Positions 11,526 through 22,400 of a stretch of 64,000 bases of DNA are shown here, piece after piece. The first letter of the stretch is position 1. The number at the start of each line of letters is the position of its first letter. The translations under genes were made by a program, and so were the position numbers. The stretch covers positions 13,500,563 to 13,564,562 of the forward strand of contig LR990048.1 of assembly GCA_905147135.1 (NCBI GenBank), read 5' to 3'. The notes beneath the pieces are model-generated. The model did no database searches and had not been told where the DNA came from. It was given only the letters and a program-made list of their open reading frames with translations. This DNA is from Blastobasis lacticolella (Eukaryota; Arthropoda; Insecta; Lepidoptera; Blastobasidae).

Positions 11526-11737
11526 TGTCGGTAAGTAATTGTTTCTGTCGAAGATTTGGGGAACCGTGGCTTTGGCAGTGGAGGGGCATTTGCCTTTTTG
11601 CTGTCAGAGCAACGTGTTATAGAGGTGGGCAACGCATAGGCGATACTCTTGGTGTTGCTAATGTCTATAGGTAGTGGTGACCACTTTCCATCAGGTGGCC
11701 CGCTTGCCTGTTTGCCTACCATATGAAAAAAGAAAAA
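11526..11737 (+). repeat. SINE family B, 3' part, after the LINE insertion
   Basis: Begins with the right copy of the 12-bp duplication and continues with 'gatttggggaaccgtggc', 'gtgaccactttccatcagg' and 'cccgcttgcctgtttgcc', ending near an A-rich tail. It pairs with 6140-6256 to form one SINE and matches 19085-19440. Confidence 0.85.
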
Positions 11738-12225
11738 AAAGTATTCCGTGATTTTTCCACAGAACGACATGATTTACATTTTTTAAATTTTAATTATTTT
11801 TCATTCATTAATTCTATGTCTACATTTATTTAAAGGAGGAAACACTAAGATATGGATATTATCTATACTGCCCAGGTTTGCTAGCCTGCACTACACCGAG
11901 TGTTGTATCCCCCATCGCCCAGTTGGTGCAAGTTCATCGTACAGTCTAACAGTTCGACAGCCTGAACACAGACAAGTACACGCGTTGCAGCTTGCATTTG
12001 AACGTTGCATAAACTTACACGTTGGCAGGTATCTGTTCTGTCCGACTAATTTATTTATTCATACGTTCGCTCGTACTGACAGGTATTACGAAGATGAAGA
12101 ATAGACGAAGAATACGAGATAGGTAGAACCAATAACAAGTAGGTAACTAGGTAGTTAAGATTTAGGTATTCTTATGATAGGAGTTAATCGGGAACTACAT
12201 TGGTATTGCAAACGTCCATAGGCTG
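11738..12225. other. No gene recognised
   Basis: Mixed AT-rich sequence downstream of the SINE. Nothing coding or repeated within the window was recognised. Confidence 0.35.
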
Positions 12226-12295
12226 CGGTGACTGCTTACCATCAGGCAGGCCGCAAGCTTGTTTGCCACCTTAGTGGTATAAAAAAAAAAAAACA
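12226..12295 (+). repeat. SINE 3' tail fragment
   Basis: The string 'gactgcttaccatcaggcagg' (as 'gtgactgcttaccatcaggc'), then 'gcttgtttgccacc' and a 12-A run. It is related to the tail at 40450-40505, which follows a LINE protein end. Confidence 0.65.
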
Positions 12296-12554
12296 TGATA
12301 AGTGATACCTACCTAAGGCCGCGACGTACGTTGTATGGTAGACCGATTTCTATATTTTCCAGTTCAAAATTGTGATAGGTACCTGTCCGTTTCATTTCAA
12401 TTCGAATTACACACGACATTGGTATAAAAAAAATACCCTGCCATAGTAATTACCCAAATTCCTTTAATATACTCATTGCTTGGGCAATGTGGTCTCGTAG
12501 TTCTAGGTCCAGCGACTCCAGCGATTTCGGTTGTAGCCACCGGTTGTCAAATTT

Positions 12555-12650
12555 TTTTTTTTTTTTGACTAGCCAGGTATTTGACCGCCACCTCACCTGG
12601 TGGTAAGTGACGATGCGGCCGATGATGGATGATGATGACATTCCACTTTT
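12555..12650 (-). repeat. SINE-like 3' end fragment (third family)
   Basis: The T-rich run, then 'gactagccaggtatttgacc' and 'cacctcacctggtggtaag', is a reverse-complement relative of 59285-59330 ('gagatggcggtcaaatgctg') and of 28145-28195. A dispersed tail sequence with a GATGATGAT end. Confidence 0.5.
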
Positions 12651-13029
12651 ACACGTTATTACCAAACATGTACTATGTCTCGTCATTGCGACAAATATCA
12701 AACACCGAACGAGCTATTTAATAAACAACAAAACGGGCTTTAAGCCATAAAACGTTATGGCGAATATCCGCACTATTCATATTCCACTTTTTATGGGGGA
12801 CGGACATATCTTTGTGTTTCTAGGGTTTTATGTGACGACCTTCGTGCTACGTTTTCGGGAACGACGACCCACAAAATTCGTTCCCGGTTTACGTCTTTAT
12901 AATTTAGTTTGTTTATGTAACGCCGGCTTATATCCGGTTATAACTCTATTTTATTTTTTATGTCATCTTCCTGCAACCGTTACGCTCATCTTTGTAAGTA
13001 GTAATACCATATTAGGTGTATCATCGTCA

Positions 13030-13230
13030 TAGCCTACAACAGACTTAGGGCCTCTCCCACGAAAGGTTATTGCCATAATCTGCCATAATGCAAATCACAT
13101 TGCTTGAGAGTTGGAGATAGCAATAAAAATATAACAATGGAAAACGCTGCTGCCCATTTTCCAGCCTACGGAGCCTAAGATTAGACGCCTTGTACGACAC
13201 CCACGAGACACCACACGGTTAGTTTACAAT
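13030..13230 (+). repeat. SINE family D fragment
   Basis: The 'gacttagggcctctcccacg', 'ggttattgccataatctgcc' and 'gctgctgcccattttccagc' blocks recur at 17915-18140, 53715-53950 and, reversed, at 61365-61490. Confidence 0.7.
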
Positions 13231-13723
13231 TAGGTACTCCTTCTGTGAACAGTGTACCTAAGGCCTAATCTAAGCAATGTTAGGTAGTAGGTAATGCAAA
13301 ATATTTCTTTTATTTTATATCAATGACGTGTGTAATTCGAGAAAATGGCTCAATTTAAACTGAAAGGAATAGAAAAGAAATGGAAAAGGAATGACTTTGA
13401 CTGTAGGTACTACCTATATAAAATTAGCCCAACCTATGAAAATCGTTGGCCACATGTACGGCAGCTACAAGAACACTCCCAAGTAAACTATCCTCTTCTT
13501 GATTAAAATGACAACTCGCTGATGATGATATCGGTAGCAGGCGTCTCGCCGGACAGCTTACGCATCTGGTCAACCTAGCTGGCCTTCTACCTAGATAACC
13601 TCGTATACTGTGTTCGTACCAACCTACTTCGCGCGGGGGATGTCAAATTCCTTGTCTTTGTCTGGAACGATTAACGATGGCAAGCTCAGAAAAAAGTTTT
13701 AGCGCATGCTAAAGATAATCAAA
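13231..13723. other. No gene recognised
   Basis: AT-rich spacer without coding signal. Confidence 0.35.
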
Positions 13724-13941
13724 GGTGGCCTCACGTTCATGCCGACTGTCAATTAGCATAGCAATAATAGGCATGACCAGGCCCATTTAGATTTGACTCC
13801 GTCCATTTTGGTTTGGTTCCGCTTATTTGGCGGGTATTTCAAATTTCTTCCAACGCGCGGTCAGTTTCCTTGACAAGCTTATTTTTATCATGCCACGTGT
13901 CATGCCAACTGACAGTCGGCATGAAGGTGAGTGGCCACCGT
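13724..13941. mobile_element. Foldback MITE
   Basis: The left end 'aaggtggcctcacgttcatg' and right end 'catgaaggtgagtggccacc' are imperfect inverted complements. They share a core 'catgccgactgtca' on the left against 'tgacagtcggcatg' on the right. About 150 bp of non-coding DNA lies between. No transposase; target duplication not resolved. Confidence 0.6.
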
Positions 13942-14104
13942 AAGATTTATGTCGGATTCTGAAGTAGTTTAGTGCATTTAAGTTAATTTTGTTAGAACTT
14001 AGAGAGTGAGATTCTAGTAAAGGGATGTTAGTATTACGTCGGATCAGTAATATATTAAATTCAGAACTATGCAACCTACAGGCGAAGACATTTAGAATAA
14101 TAAT

Positions 14105-14680
14105 ATCTACGCTTTCCTGTAGTTTTTTAACGATTTGTAGCGTTCATCTCTGAACGCGTCCCGTATGCACCCACTTATGTTTCGGGACACCCCGTCTATC
14201 GGTCAGGCGACAGTCTGCTTTTGGCACTCGAGCTGCCACCACTGTGTTTACAACTTTGTAACGTAACATAATATAACTTAATTGTGACCGTGTTACGTAT
14301 ACTTATTATACAAGTCATTTCTAACATCGTGGTTTTATTAAGTGAATACTCCACTTTACAACACAATAAAAAGAGTTAGAAGATCTCTCTATATAACATC
14401 AAATCCCTAAAGATTCAATACGGATTAATTGGCGTTAATTTTAATTCCATTTGTTGTTCATTTCAGTCTATCACTTAAGTAGCGTTAGATTAGATATTTA
14501 CTTGAAAACTAAGTAGCACCTAACTTTAAATTTCATTTTTGCAAAATCGGTGACAGATAATGGTTACGTATTATTATAGAATATATTTTTACTTACCTGT
14601 AACATACTGCAGCAGATTTGAAGAGGAACTAAATGTGGTATAAACAACAATATTTTCTCTAAAAATATCGGTACAATTTA
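14105..14680. other. No gene recognised
   Basis: AT-rich sequence between the MITE and the RTE fragment. No coding or repeat signal recognised. Confidence 0.35.
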
Positions 14681-14685
14681 GGTAC

Positions 14686-15012
14686 TGCTCGGAGTCTCAT
14701 TACGCGATCGAATCAGGAATAAGGAGATCCGCAAGCGAAGCGAACTTAAGTTACCGACGTAGCCCGAAGGATTGGCAAGCTTAACTCCAGTTGGCAGGGC
14801 ACATAGGCAGCAGAACAAATGGTCGATGTGGCAGGAAAGGTCTTGACCAAAGTGGCGACCACGTTCCGGAAGACGCAGCGTGGGTAGGGCTCCTACTAGG
14901 TGGACGATCTGGTAAAACTCGCAGGTACGAGCTGGATGCGGAAGGCACAGGACCGGCCTTTGTAGCCAGCAGTGGGCGTCATCCGGCTTATATGACGATG
15001 ATGATGATCCCC
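14686..15012 (+). pseudogene. 3' fragment of an RTE-type LINE
   Basis: Shares its sequence with the end of the RTE reading frame at 49350-49675. 'gagatccgcaagcgaa' matches in both. The last coding block 'cagcagtgggcgtc' leads into a short ATGATG tail, as RTE elements have. Several indels break the frame. The shadow frames on both strands here are not genes. Confidence 0.75.
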
Positions 15013-16460
15013 TAAGAGGGTAAAATAGTCGGTGGAAGTTCACAATTCCGGTTGTCCAGTAAATGCATTCGAACGAAACGCACATCCGAAACCGTTGGGT
15101 CTACAGGCTTCAAATTTTGTGCGGAGATTTCATATACGACGTATGTAGCTACTTAGAAAAGATCTTTGGAAATTTATCCCCTGAATCTAAGAAGTAGGTA
15201 AGTAATTCAACGTTAACCTGACTAATCTAATGAATGAGGTATCAGTTTACTGCGAGAAGTATAATAAAACGAGAATTTCTTGCAACATTCAACTTTTAAT
15301 TTATAAACAATCAACAGAACCACACGGTTAACCTGATAGCATTAATACGTTATTCGTAGGTACAACACTTTAATCACCAATCTTTGGCAAGTACATTATT
15401 ACGCAATAGAAAACCACACATTGCCAAATGTTTTTCATTCGATGGAATACTGGAAAGAATTGCAGAAAAATATCATTATAAGAAGATACAAATGTGATCA
15501 AATCAATTTAGTGGTTACCATTTAATTCATGAGCAAGTACATGTGTGATTTCAATCGTCAGATATGCAAGATTCGTTAAAATCATTTCAGGACATCTCTA
15601 AGTCCCTTTGGAGGTTATTTACGCCTAAATGACCATCACTCAAAGAGGTATCCAAAAATACACAATCTAACTTACGATTCAAACTGTAAACATGATTTAC
15701 AAAATGAAATTGGTGTGCATCATTTGTCTAGAATGAAAATAAGTATCTAAACACAAACTGGCAACTCCATTAACTTACTTATTTACAATAAATAAACAAG
15801 ATTGAACACCCAACGACGGTGTCAAACTTAAGACTATTTTAATCAACTTGAAAGCAAGCCTCAGAATGAATCTAGAAATATTACAGATCTTTGCCTTTTC
15901 ATAACTAGAACAAGAAGGGATTCTGATAAAGGCGAAAGCAAAGAGTATTGTTTGTTTTATGAAATAATTTGTAAGATTCATTCACTATAATTTTTATGAT
16001 ACTAAGCAAAACCTGCGTATCTAATACTTCATTTTTAAATTCAGCTCTGCGCAAAATTAAAATAAATAATATTACATGAGATCACACGTACAGAAAATCG
16101 AATATTGTTTGAATCTCGCCAATGTAAAGATGAATGTCTAGTGATATGTAATATTATAAGCTCCAGAAGAAATCCTAGCTGCAATTGCATAAAATAGCCT
16201 CGCATGATATGTGCCTTGAGCATCCATGGTAACAGATTATACAACACGATTACAGTAAATAACAAATTATATTTAATAAACGCTAAAACTTATCCAAAAC
16301 TGTATCGCTTAACATTATGTACACTAACATTGCACTTCCTTCTGCCTTCAGACTTCGAACATGTATTTCCAAAATATACAAAAAGAAAAATTATTTTAAA
16401 CAATAATCCTATAAATTCATTGTAACTTTGTCATTTCAGTATATCTACTTAACCTACCCA
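15013..16460. other. Region just downstream of the kinase gene; no independent gene recognised
   Basis: AT-rich and rather free of the repeats seen elsewhere. If a poly-A site further away than the one at 16462-16467 is used, part of this would be extended 3' UTR on the minus strand. The short open frames (15775-15981, 16041-16265, 16204-16425) have no recognisable domain. Confidence 0.35.
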
Positions 16461-16461
16461 T

Positions 16462-16467
16462 TTTATT
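16462..16467 (-). terminator. Candidate poly-A signal of the kinase gene
   Basis: TTTATT on plus reads AATAAA on minus, about 350 nt after the stop codon at 16817. It is the first canonical hexamer I noticed after the stop. Transcript evidence would be needed to choose among alternatives. Confidence 0.35.
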
Positions 16468-16816
16468 TAAACATGTAATTCTGAACGATTCAGTTCAAAC
16501 AGTTAAATATTTTCACATAAAGCATTCGAATACAAGATCTCGTCCTATATTTGGCATACGATGGCTTACATTCAAAACACAATGGAATGATTTTAACATT
16601 ATGCTGATTAATATTTGGACAATCTTTGGCACTATAAACTTACGCTAAAGAAGTCTCACAGTTAGAACCAAAGACGTTTAGATACGTCGCATCGCTTTCT
16701 CCTGCCTACGCTAACGTCTTAAGTCACGGTTTACGAGAGTTCGACTAGGGAGTCATCACTGTCACCGAGTGCCCCGGGTGCCGGTGCACGGCAGGTCCGG
16801 TGGGGTGGGTCGTCGG

Positions 16817-17000
16817 TCATACGTCGTTGGTCTCGATGTTGATGGGGTCGGACTTCTCGGCGCACTTCCGGACGGCGTCGAGGATGGTGGCGACGCGGCG
16901 GTCGAGCGCGGCGAGGTGCGGCTCCCACAGCACGGGCGCCACCGGGTCCAGGCGCAGCGTCGCGCGCAGCGACGTCGACAGCGACACCCCCGTGTGGTAC
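16817..17000 (-). CDS. Kinase exon 10 (residues 443/444-503, stop)
   Basis: The acceptor is CCCTCGTCAG before 17000. The frame reads [15 protein letters not shown], then [15 protein letters not shown] and IETNDV, with stop TGA at 16819-16817. This is the C-terminal helical end of the kinase lobe, GC-rich and unlike the flanks. The longer minus-strand frame at 16731-17021 is an out-of-frame shadow of this exon. Confidence 0.9.
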
Positions 17001-19407
17001 CTGACGAGGGGGTAACACCAATTTACCTCCTGGATATTTGTTTTAAGCGAAATGACACTGAGCTATGTACATTAGTTGAATACTAACCGATTTATAGTTA
17101 TAATTTAAATTAGTAATTGTTACGAGTCATTGTTATTGTGCTTTAATTAAATATATTAGTGTAGTAATATACCTATTGTACATCTGTATGAGACAGATAT
17201 TTACTGCTGATCGAATGACAAATACATATTTTTTCACCTATGTAACACACAGTAAAAACAATAAAGATTTTTATGATTTATTTATTTATGATGCCCTTAC
17301 TTTTCAATTTTAGCCGGTACTATCAAAATATTTTGCAAAATTTGTTAGTACTTTTTGGATGATGTTCTTTCTTACAAGTAGCGGATTGCGTTTTGCAGAC
17401 TTTTGTATTATAAGCGGGATAGGCGGACGCGTTTCCACCGCTGCAAATCGTTTTAGCTAACATCTTTAAGCGGCGTACCAAGAGCGTCGGTGGCCGAGCG
17501 GTTAGCGTATGCAACTCGTAAGCCAAAGGTCCCGGGTTCGAATTCCGCTCCGGCCATGTACCAATGACTGTTTTCTGAGTTTAGTTGAATACTAACTGAT
17601 GCTCTTCCGGTGAGGGAAAACATCACGATGAAACCTGCACATTTAGGCGACTGGATATGTAACCATGATCCAATCTGGTCAGGTTCCCCCGGTCAGGAAC
17701 ATGGAGGTCAGATGACAGTCGCTCCACTGTAATCATCTGATCTGCCAAATCCTGGATCATGGTCAAGGCCCGTGCGGCCCCCCACGGGCCCTCGTGCGCG
17801 AAAGCACAACCGGGACATGAACGCCAAGATGATGATATTTCTTTTAAACTAAACTCGTGTTATTTACATATATTATTCACACGTATGGTACGTCGCGTGT
17901 GAGTCCCGTTTCATTATCACAGCCCATAACAGTCAACTGCAGGACTTAGGGCCTTCCCCACGAAAGGGGAGGTTATTGCCATAATCTCCGCGCTTGGCAG
18001 GCGAGTTAGAGATCGCAGTTTTATAAATATAACAATGGAAAATGCTGCTGCCCATTTTCTAGCCTAAGGAGACTCTAGATATTTTGTTTCGAAAACATTA
18101 ATCGCCTTATACGATACCCACGAGTGTATAGGGAGTCCTGTTTAATATTATTTTCTGGATTTTAGGATTATTATACAATCAAGAGTTAAGAAGTTTAGAA
18201 TTACAGCCAGTTTAAATGAGCCTAGGCTTTATTTGATTTTATTGTATTTACTTAAGGAAAACCAACAACCATGATTACAATATTAAATAATACTGGCAGC
18301 ACAGAGCCAATTATAGGTTTCCACCGATAACGAAACTGGATAAACGAATACCTACATACTAATGAACTAATAACTATATGTCTACAATTTCAAACTTTAA
18401 CTAAATAAATATTATGTCGAAGTAATACTTGAGTATGCTACGGAATATGCAATCATCCCTTTCGATTTACAAGTGCCTCACTAGAAGACTTCTTAGAGGC
18501 AGAATATCTTAGAGGCAGACCAGAAAGGAGCAGAAAAGAGGCGACAGCGGTTTTCTTGTGCACTCGGCGCTGCGATCACCAATTTCTATCTGCTATATGC
18601 AGCCTACACAGCTGTGGCACGGCGTACCCAGCAGTGGGCATCAATTAACTGTTAAGGTAATTCAATAAAAATCCTGTACGAGAATTGGTTTTTATGCCAC
18701 ATTGTTATGATATGACGGACTATAATGAAACTATTAAAGACTTTTGGCAATGGATATCTTAGGGATCACAAAGATCCGCTAGGGCTAAGGCTAGTTCAAT
18801 AGTCTCGAGAGCGGATTAGCATCCCGATCCGACCTAAAAACAAATTTATGCTGGTTTCTTTTAGTAGTAAAATAACTATTCTAGCACTAGAGAGTAACCT
18901 AACCTACCATACCCTGTAGGATAAGCTATGAAGCTTCGTCCGTACGTAACAGTGCATTAAGTTTGAGTTTTTAAGAGATATATCAGAGGTCTCCTTAGAG
19001 GTCGGCAACGCATTGCTAGCACCCCTGGTGTTGCTGATGTCCATAGGCGGCGATGACCACTTTCCATCAGGTGGTTTTAAGAGAGGTAGGGCATAGCGGG
19101 GTATCTCGTTCGAATTGGAGCCGCCCGACTGGGGAAGTACCTCCACCTTACAGAATATCGCAGCTAAATAATACTCTTTTAAATAGTATTGTGTTTCTGC
19201 CGGTGAGTAAGGTTTCCAGTGCTCCATGGGGTGGGGATTTGGGGAACCGTGGCTTTGGCAGTGGAGTGGCATTTGCTTTTTGCTGCCAGAGCAACGTGTT
19301 ATAGAGGTGGGCAACGCATTAGCGATACTCTTGGTGTTGCTAATGTCTATAGGCAGTGGTGACCACTTTCCATCAGGTGGCCCGCTTGCCTGTTTGCCTA
19401 CCGTATG

Positions 19408-19438
<31 letters not shown>

Positions 19439-22400
19439 GGTGGCCCGCACGCCTGTTTGTCTGCCGTATTACATAAAATAAAAACCTAACTCACTACTCT
19501 GTGGGATAAGCTATGAAGTTTTAAATCCGCTATTGTACGTAACTATGCATAAAGTAAATAAAGAATACTGACTTGAGCAGCGTGGCGAGCGTGGTGTGCC
19601 TGACGATGCAGCACTGCAGCAGCGGCGCGAGGATGCTGAGCTCGTCGTGGAACGCCTTCCCGAACGCGCGGCCCTGGTCCAGGTGCAGCGTGAACGTCTC
19701 GTTGCCGAACATCCTGGGGAAGGCGGGTATTGAGCCAGGGTACAGGAAAGGCATGAGCCATTTAATCTCAGGCCTCACAGTGACTGCAAGCGGTTCTTCA
19801 ATTTTTTCACCTGCAATCTAATATTTTTTTTATACTACCAAGCTGGCAACCAGTGGCAAACAAGCTTACGGCCTGCCTGATGTATGAATTGTAGATGTTA
19901 TGGGCGACAGTTACCACTTACCATCAGGTGGGCTGTCTGCTTATTTGTCCCTATGTAGCTTAATAAAAGGAGAGGTTAGAGCAATTGGTGCAATGTGGGT
20001 GCTTTAGCTTGACACCTAGCGAGCATACGTTAAGCAGCTACTCATATGATGGACAGTGGTTCCGACTAATACCAATACTTTTGCTTCGCGGTTTGTAAAG
20101 ATGGCAAAACCAGAGGACTAAGTTAGTTAATGTATGTAGACAGCCTAATGTCTTTACCAGTTACGCAATCATATTACTGAGACTGGCGATCTTGACCAAA
20201 AACCCCAAATAATCACAATAATCAGTACGTGTAAATTTGACAAATAATAATTAGCTCACTATGTCTCTCTCAGCTTCCTTCTTTCTTCATACCTTCTGCT
20301 AGCTCCTCTTCTTCCTTAGCAAAACTTATGGGTTTAAAGACACCCATGAAACCTTGTTAGTACTCACTTGAAAGTCTCGTAGTGATGTCGGTCCATGTTC
20401 CCTGTCAGGAAGTCGAAGATGCACATATCGATGAGGTCGAGCAACCGCCGCCCCGAGTCGTAGGGCGGCGTCGTCCGCACCTACAGACAGACATATTCGC
20501 ACATAAAGTACTGTATGTTGGGTGTATGTGTCTTTGTCTACTTATGCGCTTAATACACATGCCTAAATTCAGTAACTAAATTCAGAAACAAAAAACATGA
20601 GAGCAAAACAAAATGGAATGTATTGCTCATTGAATAAGGTCCATTTTTGTATCTCGGATTTTTGAAAAGCGGTGATGAGTGATACAAAAATGGACCTTAT
20701 TCTATGAGCAATACATTTTGCTCTCACGCTTTTTGTTTCTGAATTTAGGCATGTGTAATAAGCGCATTATCTACTGCGTATGTTTGTTGGAGGTTGACCA
20801 AAGTCTTCCGCTGAGAACCCTGAGATTGGTGTTCAACCACTCGGGTCTCAGATTGAATTTCGGGAGCCAATTGGCATCCCGTAACGATATTTTTTTTACT
20901 TTACTGCCTACCTACATCATCATCCATCTGTCCTTATCCCACTGGGTTGGATTTCTACCATTTAACCATATCACTCGTCAGTCCATCCAACTTTGACTTC
21001 TGCTGATTTAAGCACCCACATTCAGAAACCTCACAGTGCGCGCAAACGCACAAGGTTAAAGCTGAGTTTGAGTTTCGAACGGCACTAAGCGTCCGTAAAA
21101 ATGAACGGCACGGTGTATTTATATTATAACTACGTACAAGGGACCAAGTTTGAATTCAGGCGCGGAAAAAGGAGCCCTTTAACCTAATGGTGTATTTATA
21201 ATAGTAAAGCTCAAGACAAAAAATGTTTCCGAAAACGGAGAATAGTCTCATATCTGTCATATTTCCCCAAAGAGGGCTATCGTTTTTGTGCTCAGCAGTT
21301 GGCACAACTGTCGGGGTGTTGTCACTGTAAAAATAACGTGGTCCTATTGGCTGAATTATAACCAATATTTAGACAACAGAGCTTACTCGCTAGTGGTGCC
21401 ATCTAGTGGAATTTTGATAGTGCGGAAGCTCCCATTGATTTTATTTATTTATTTATTTGTGTCAATAGAAAACAGATAACTTACCGTATCACAATAATCT
21501 GAGCTCAACTCCCATTGAGCTTTTCTGCGCTTGTGGTAGGATCTTCTCCAAGGATGGCGCCATACCTGCACATGATAACTGCGTGTTATTTACAAACTCT
21601 TATTATATATTTTTAATATACTTTCATGGGGTGCCAATTAGCGCCAGAGACTGTTTAACCAGTCTCAGGGTGGCCAGCGGACGACATTGGTCAACATTAT
21701 ACATGGTTTTATAAAAACATACTATCACAAATTACCTTCGAAATTAATTCATTATAATACTGGCCATTCTCCATTATTCCACTTATTTATATTGCAATCA
21801 TTTCCAGGCGATTTTATCAGTGTGAATCAAACATTTAATTTCTCCAAGAATAATTTGTAAAACTGTATTTTTTCGGTTTTCGTGAAATATTTATTTACGT
21901 ATTTGTTCCTTATACTAACTTACCCATAGCCCTATACTATCCGACACATCCCTACTCTATCCCACTCTACCCTACTCTACACTACGCTACCTCTACCCTA
22001 CCCTACCCTTCCCCTATCTACTAAAGTTTTCTTGCATACAAACCTTGCGCTGACAATTACATATACAACAAAAAATATTTAGGCAAATATTTACGGCAAA
22101 CTATATAACTATATAACATACATCGGCAAATTGATTATTATTCAAATAGAAGAGTGTGTATATGATCAACCACTCCAAGATGAAGGCTAACAAGAGCAAA
22201 AAAGGATGTTATTAAGCTAGTGATACCTTTCTTTCGGCCACATCCGGCGACGGCAGGAACGCGGCGAAGCTACCTTCCAGCATATCCGGGTTGCCGCAAA
22301 TCGCGTGCCCGGTATCGCAGTAGTAGGAACATTTCCCATGGAAGCAGAAGTTGTTCGCCGGAGATACGAAGAAGGTCTTGAGGATATCGCCCTCGGTGAC

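Noticed and set aside
12757..13032. 91-codon frame with hydrophobic stretches (MANIRTIHIPL)
   Set aside because: No recognisable family, no splice or promoter support, and its end runs into a SINE fragment; the hydrophobicity is what AT-rich DNA yields by chance.
16731..17021. 96-codon minus-strand frame starting MVLPPRQ
   Set aside because: Out-of-frame shadow of kinase exon 10; the real frame enters at acceptor 17000 and ends at the TGA at 16817.
17484..17556. Possible tRNA gene
   Set aside because: Box A and box B are present, but this is the head of a SINE found in eight copies here; it continues into a SINE body.
21940..22025. Interstitial telomeric repeat
   Set aside because: CCCTA/CTCTA units are irregular and not a clean TTAGG complement array.
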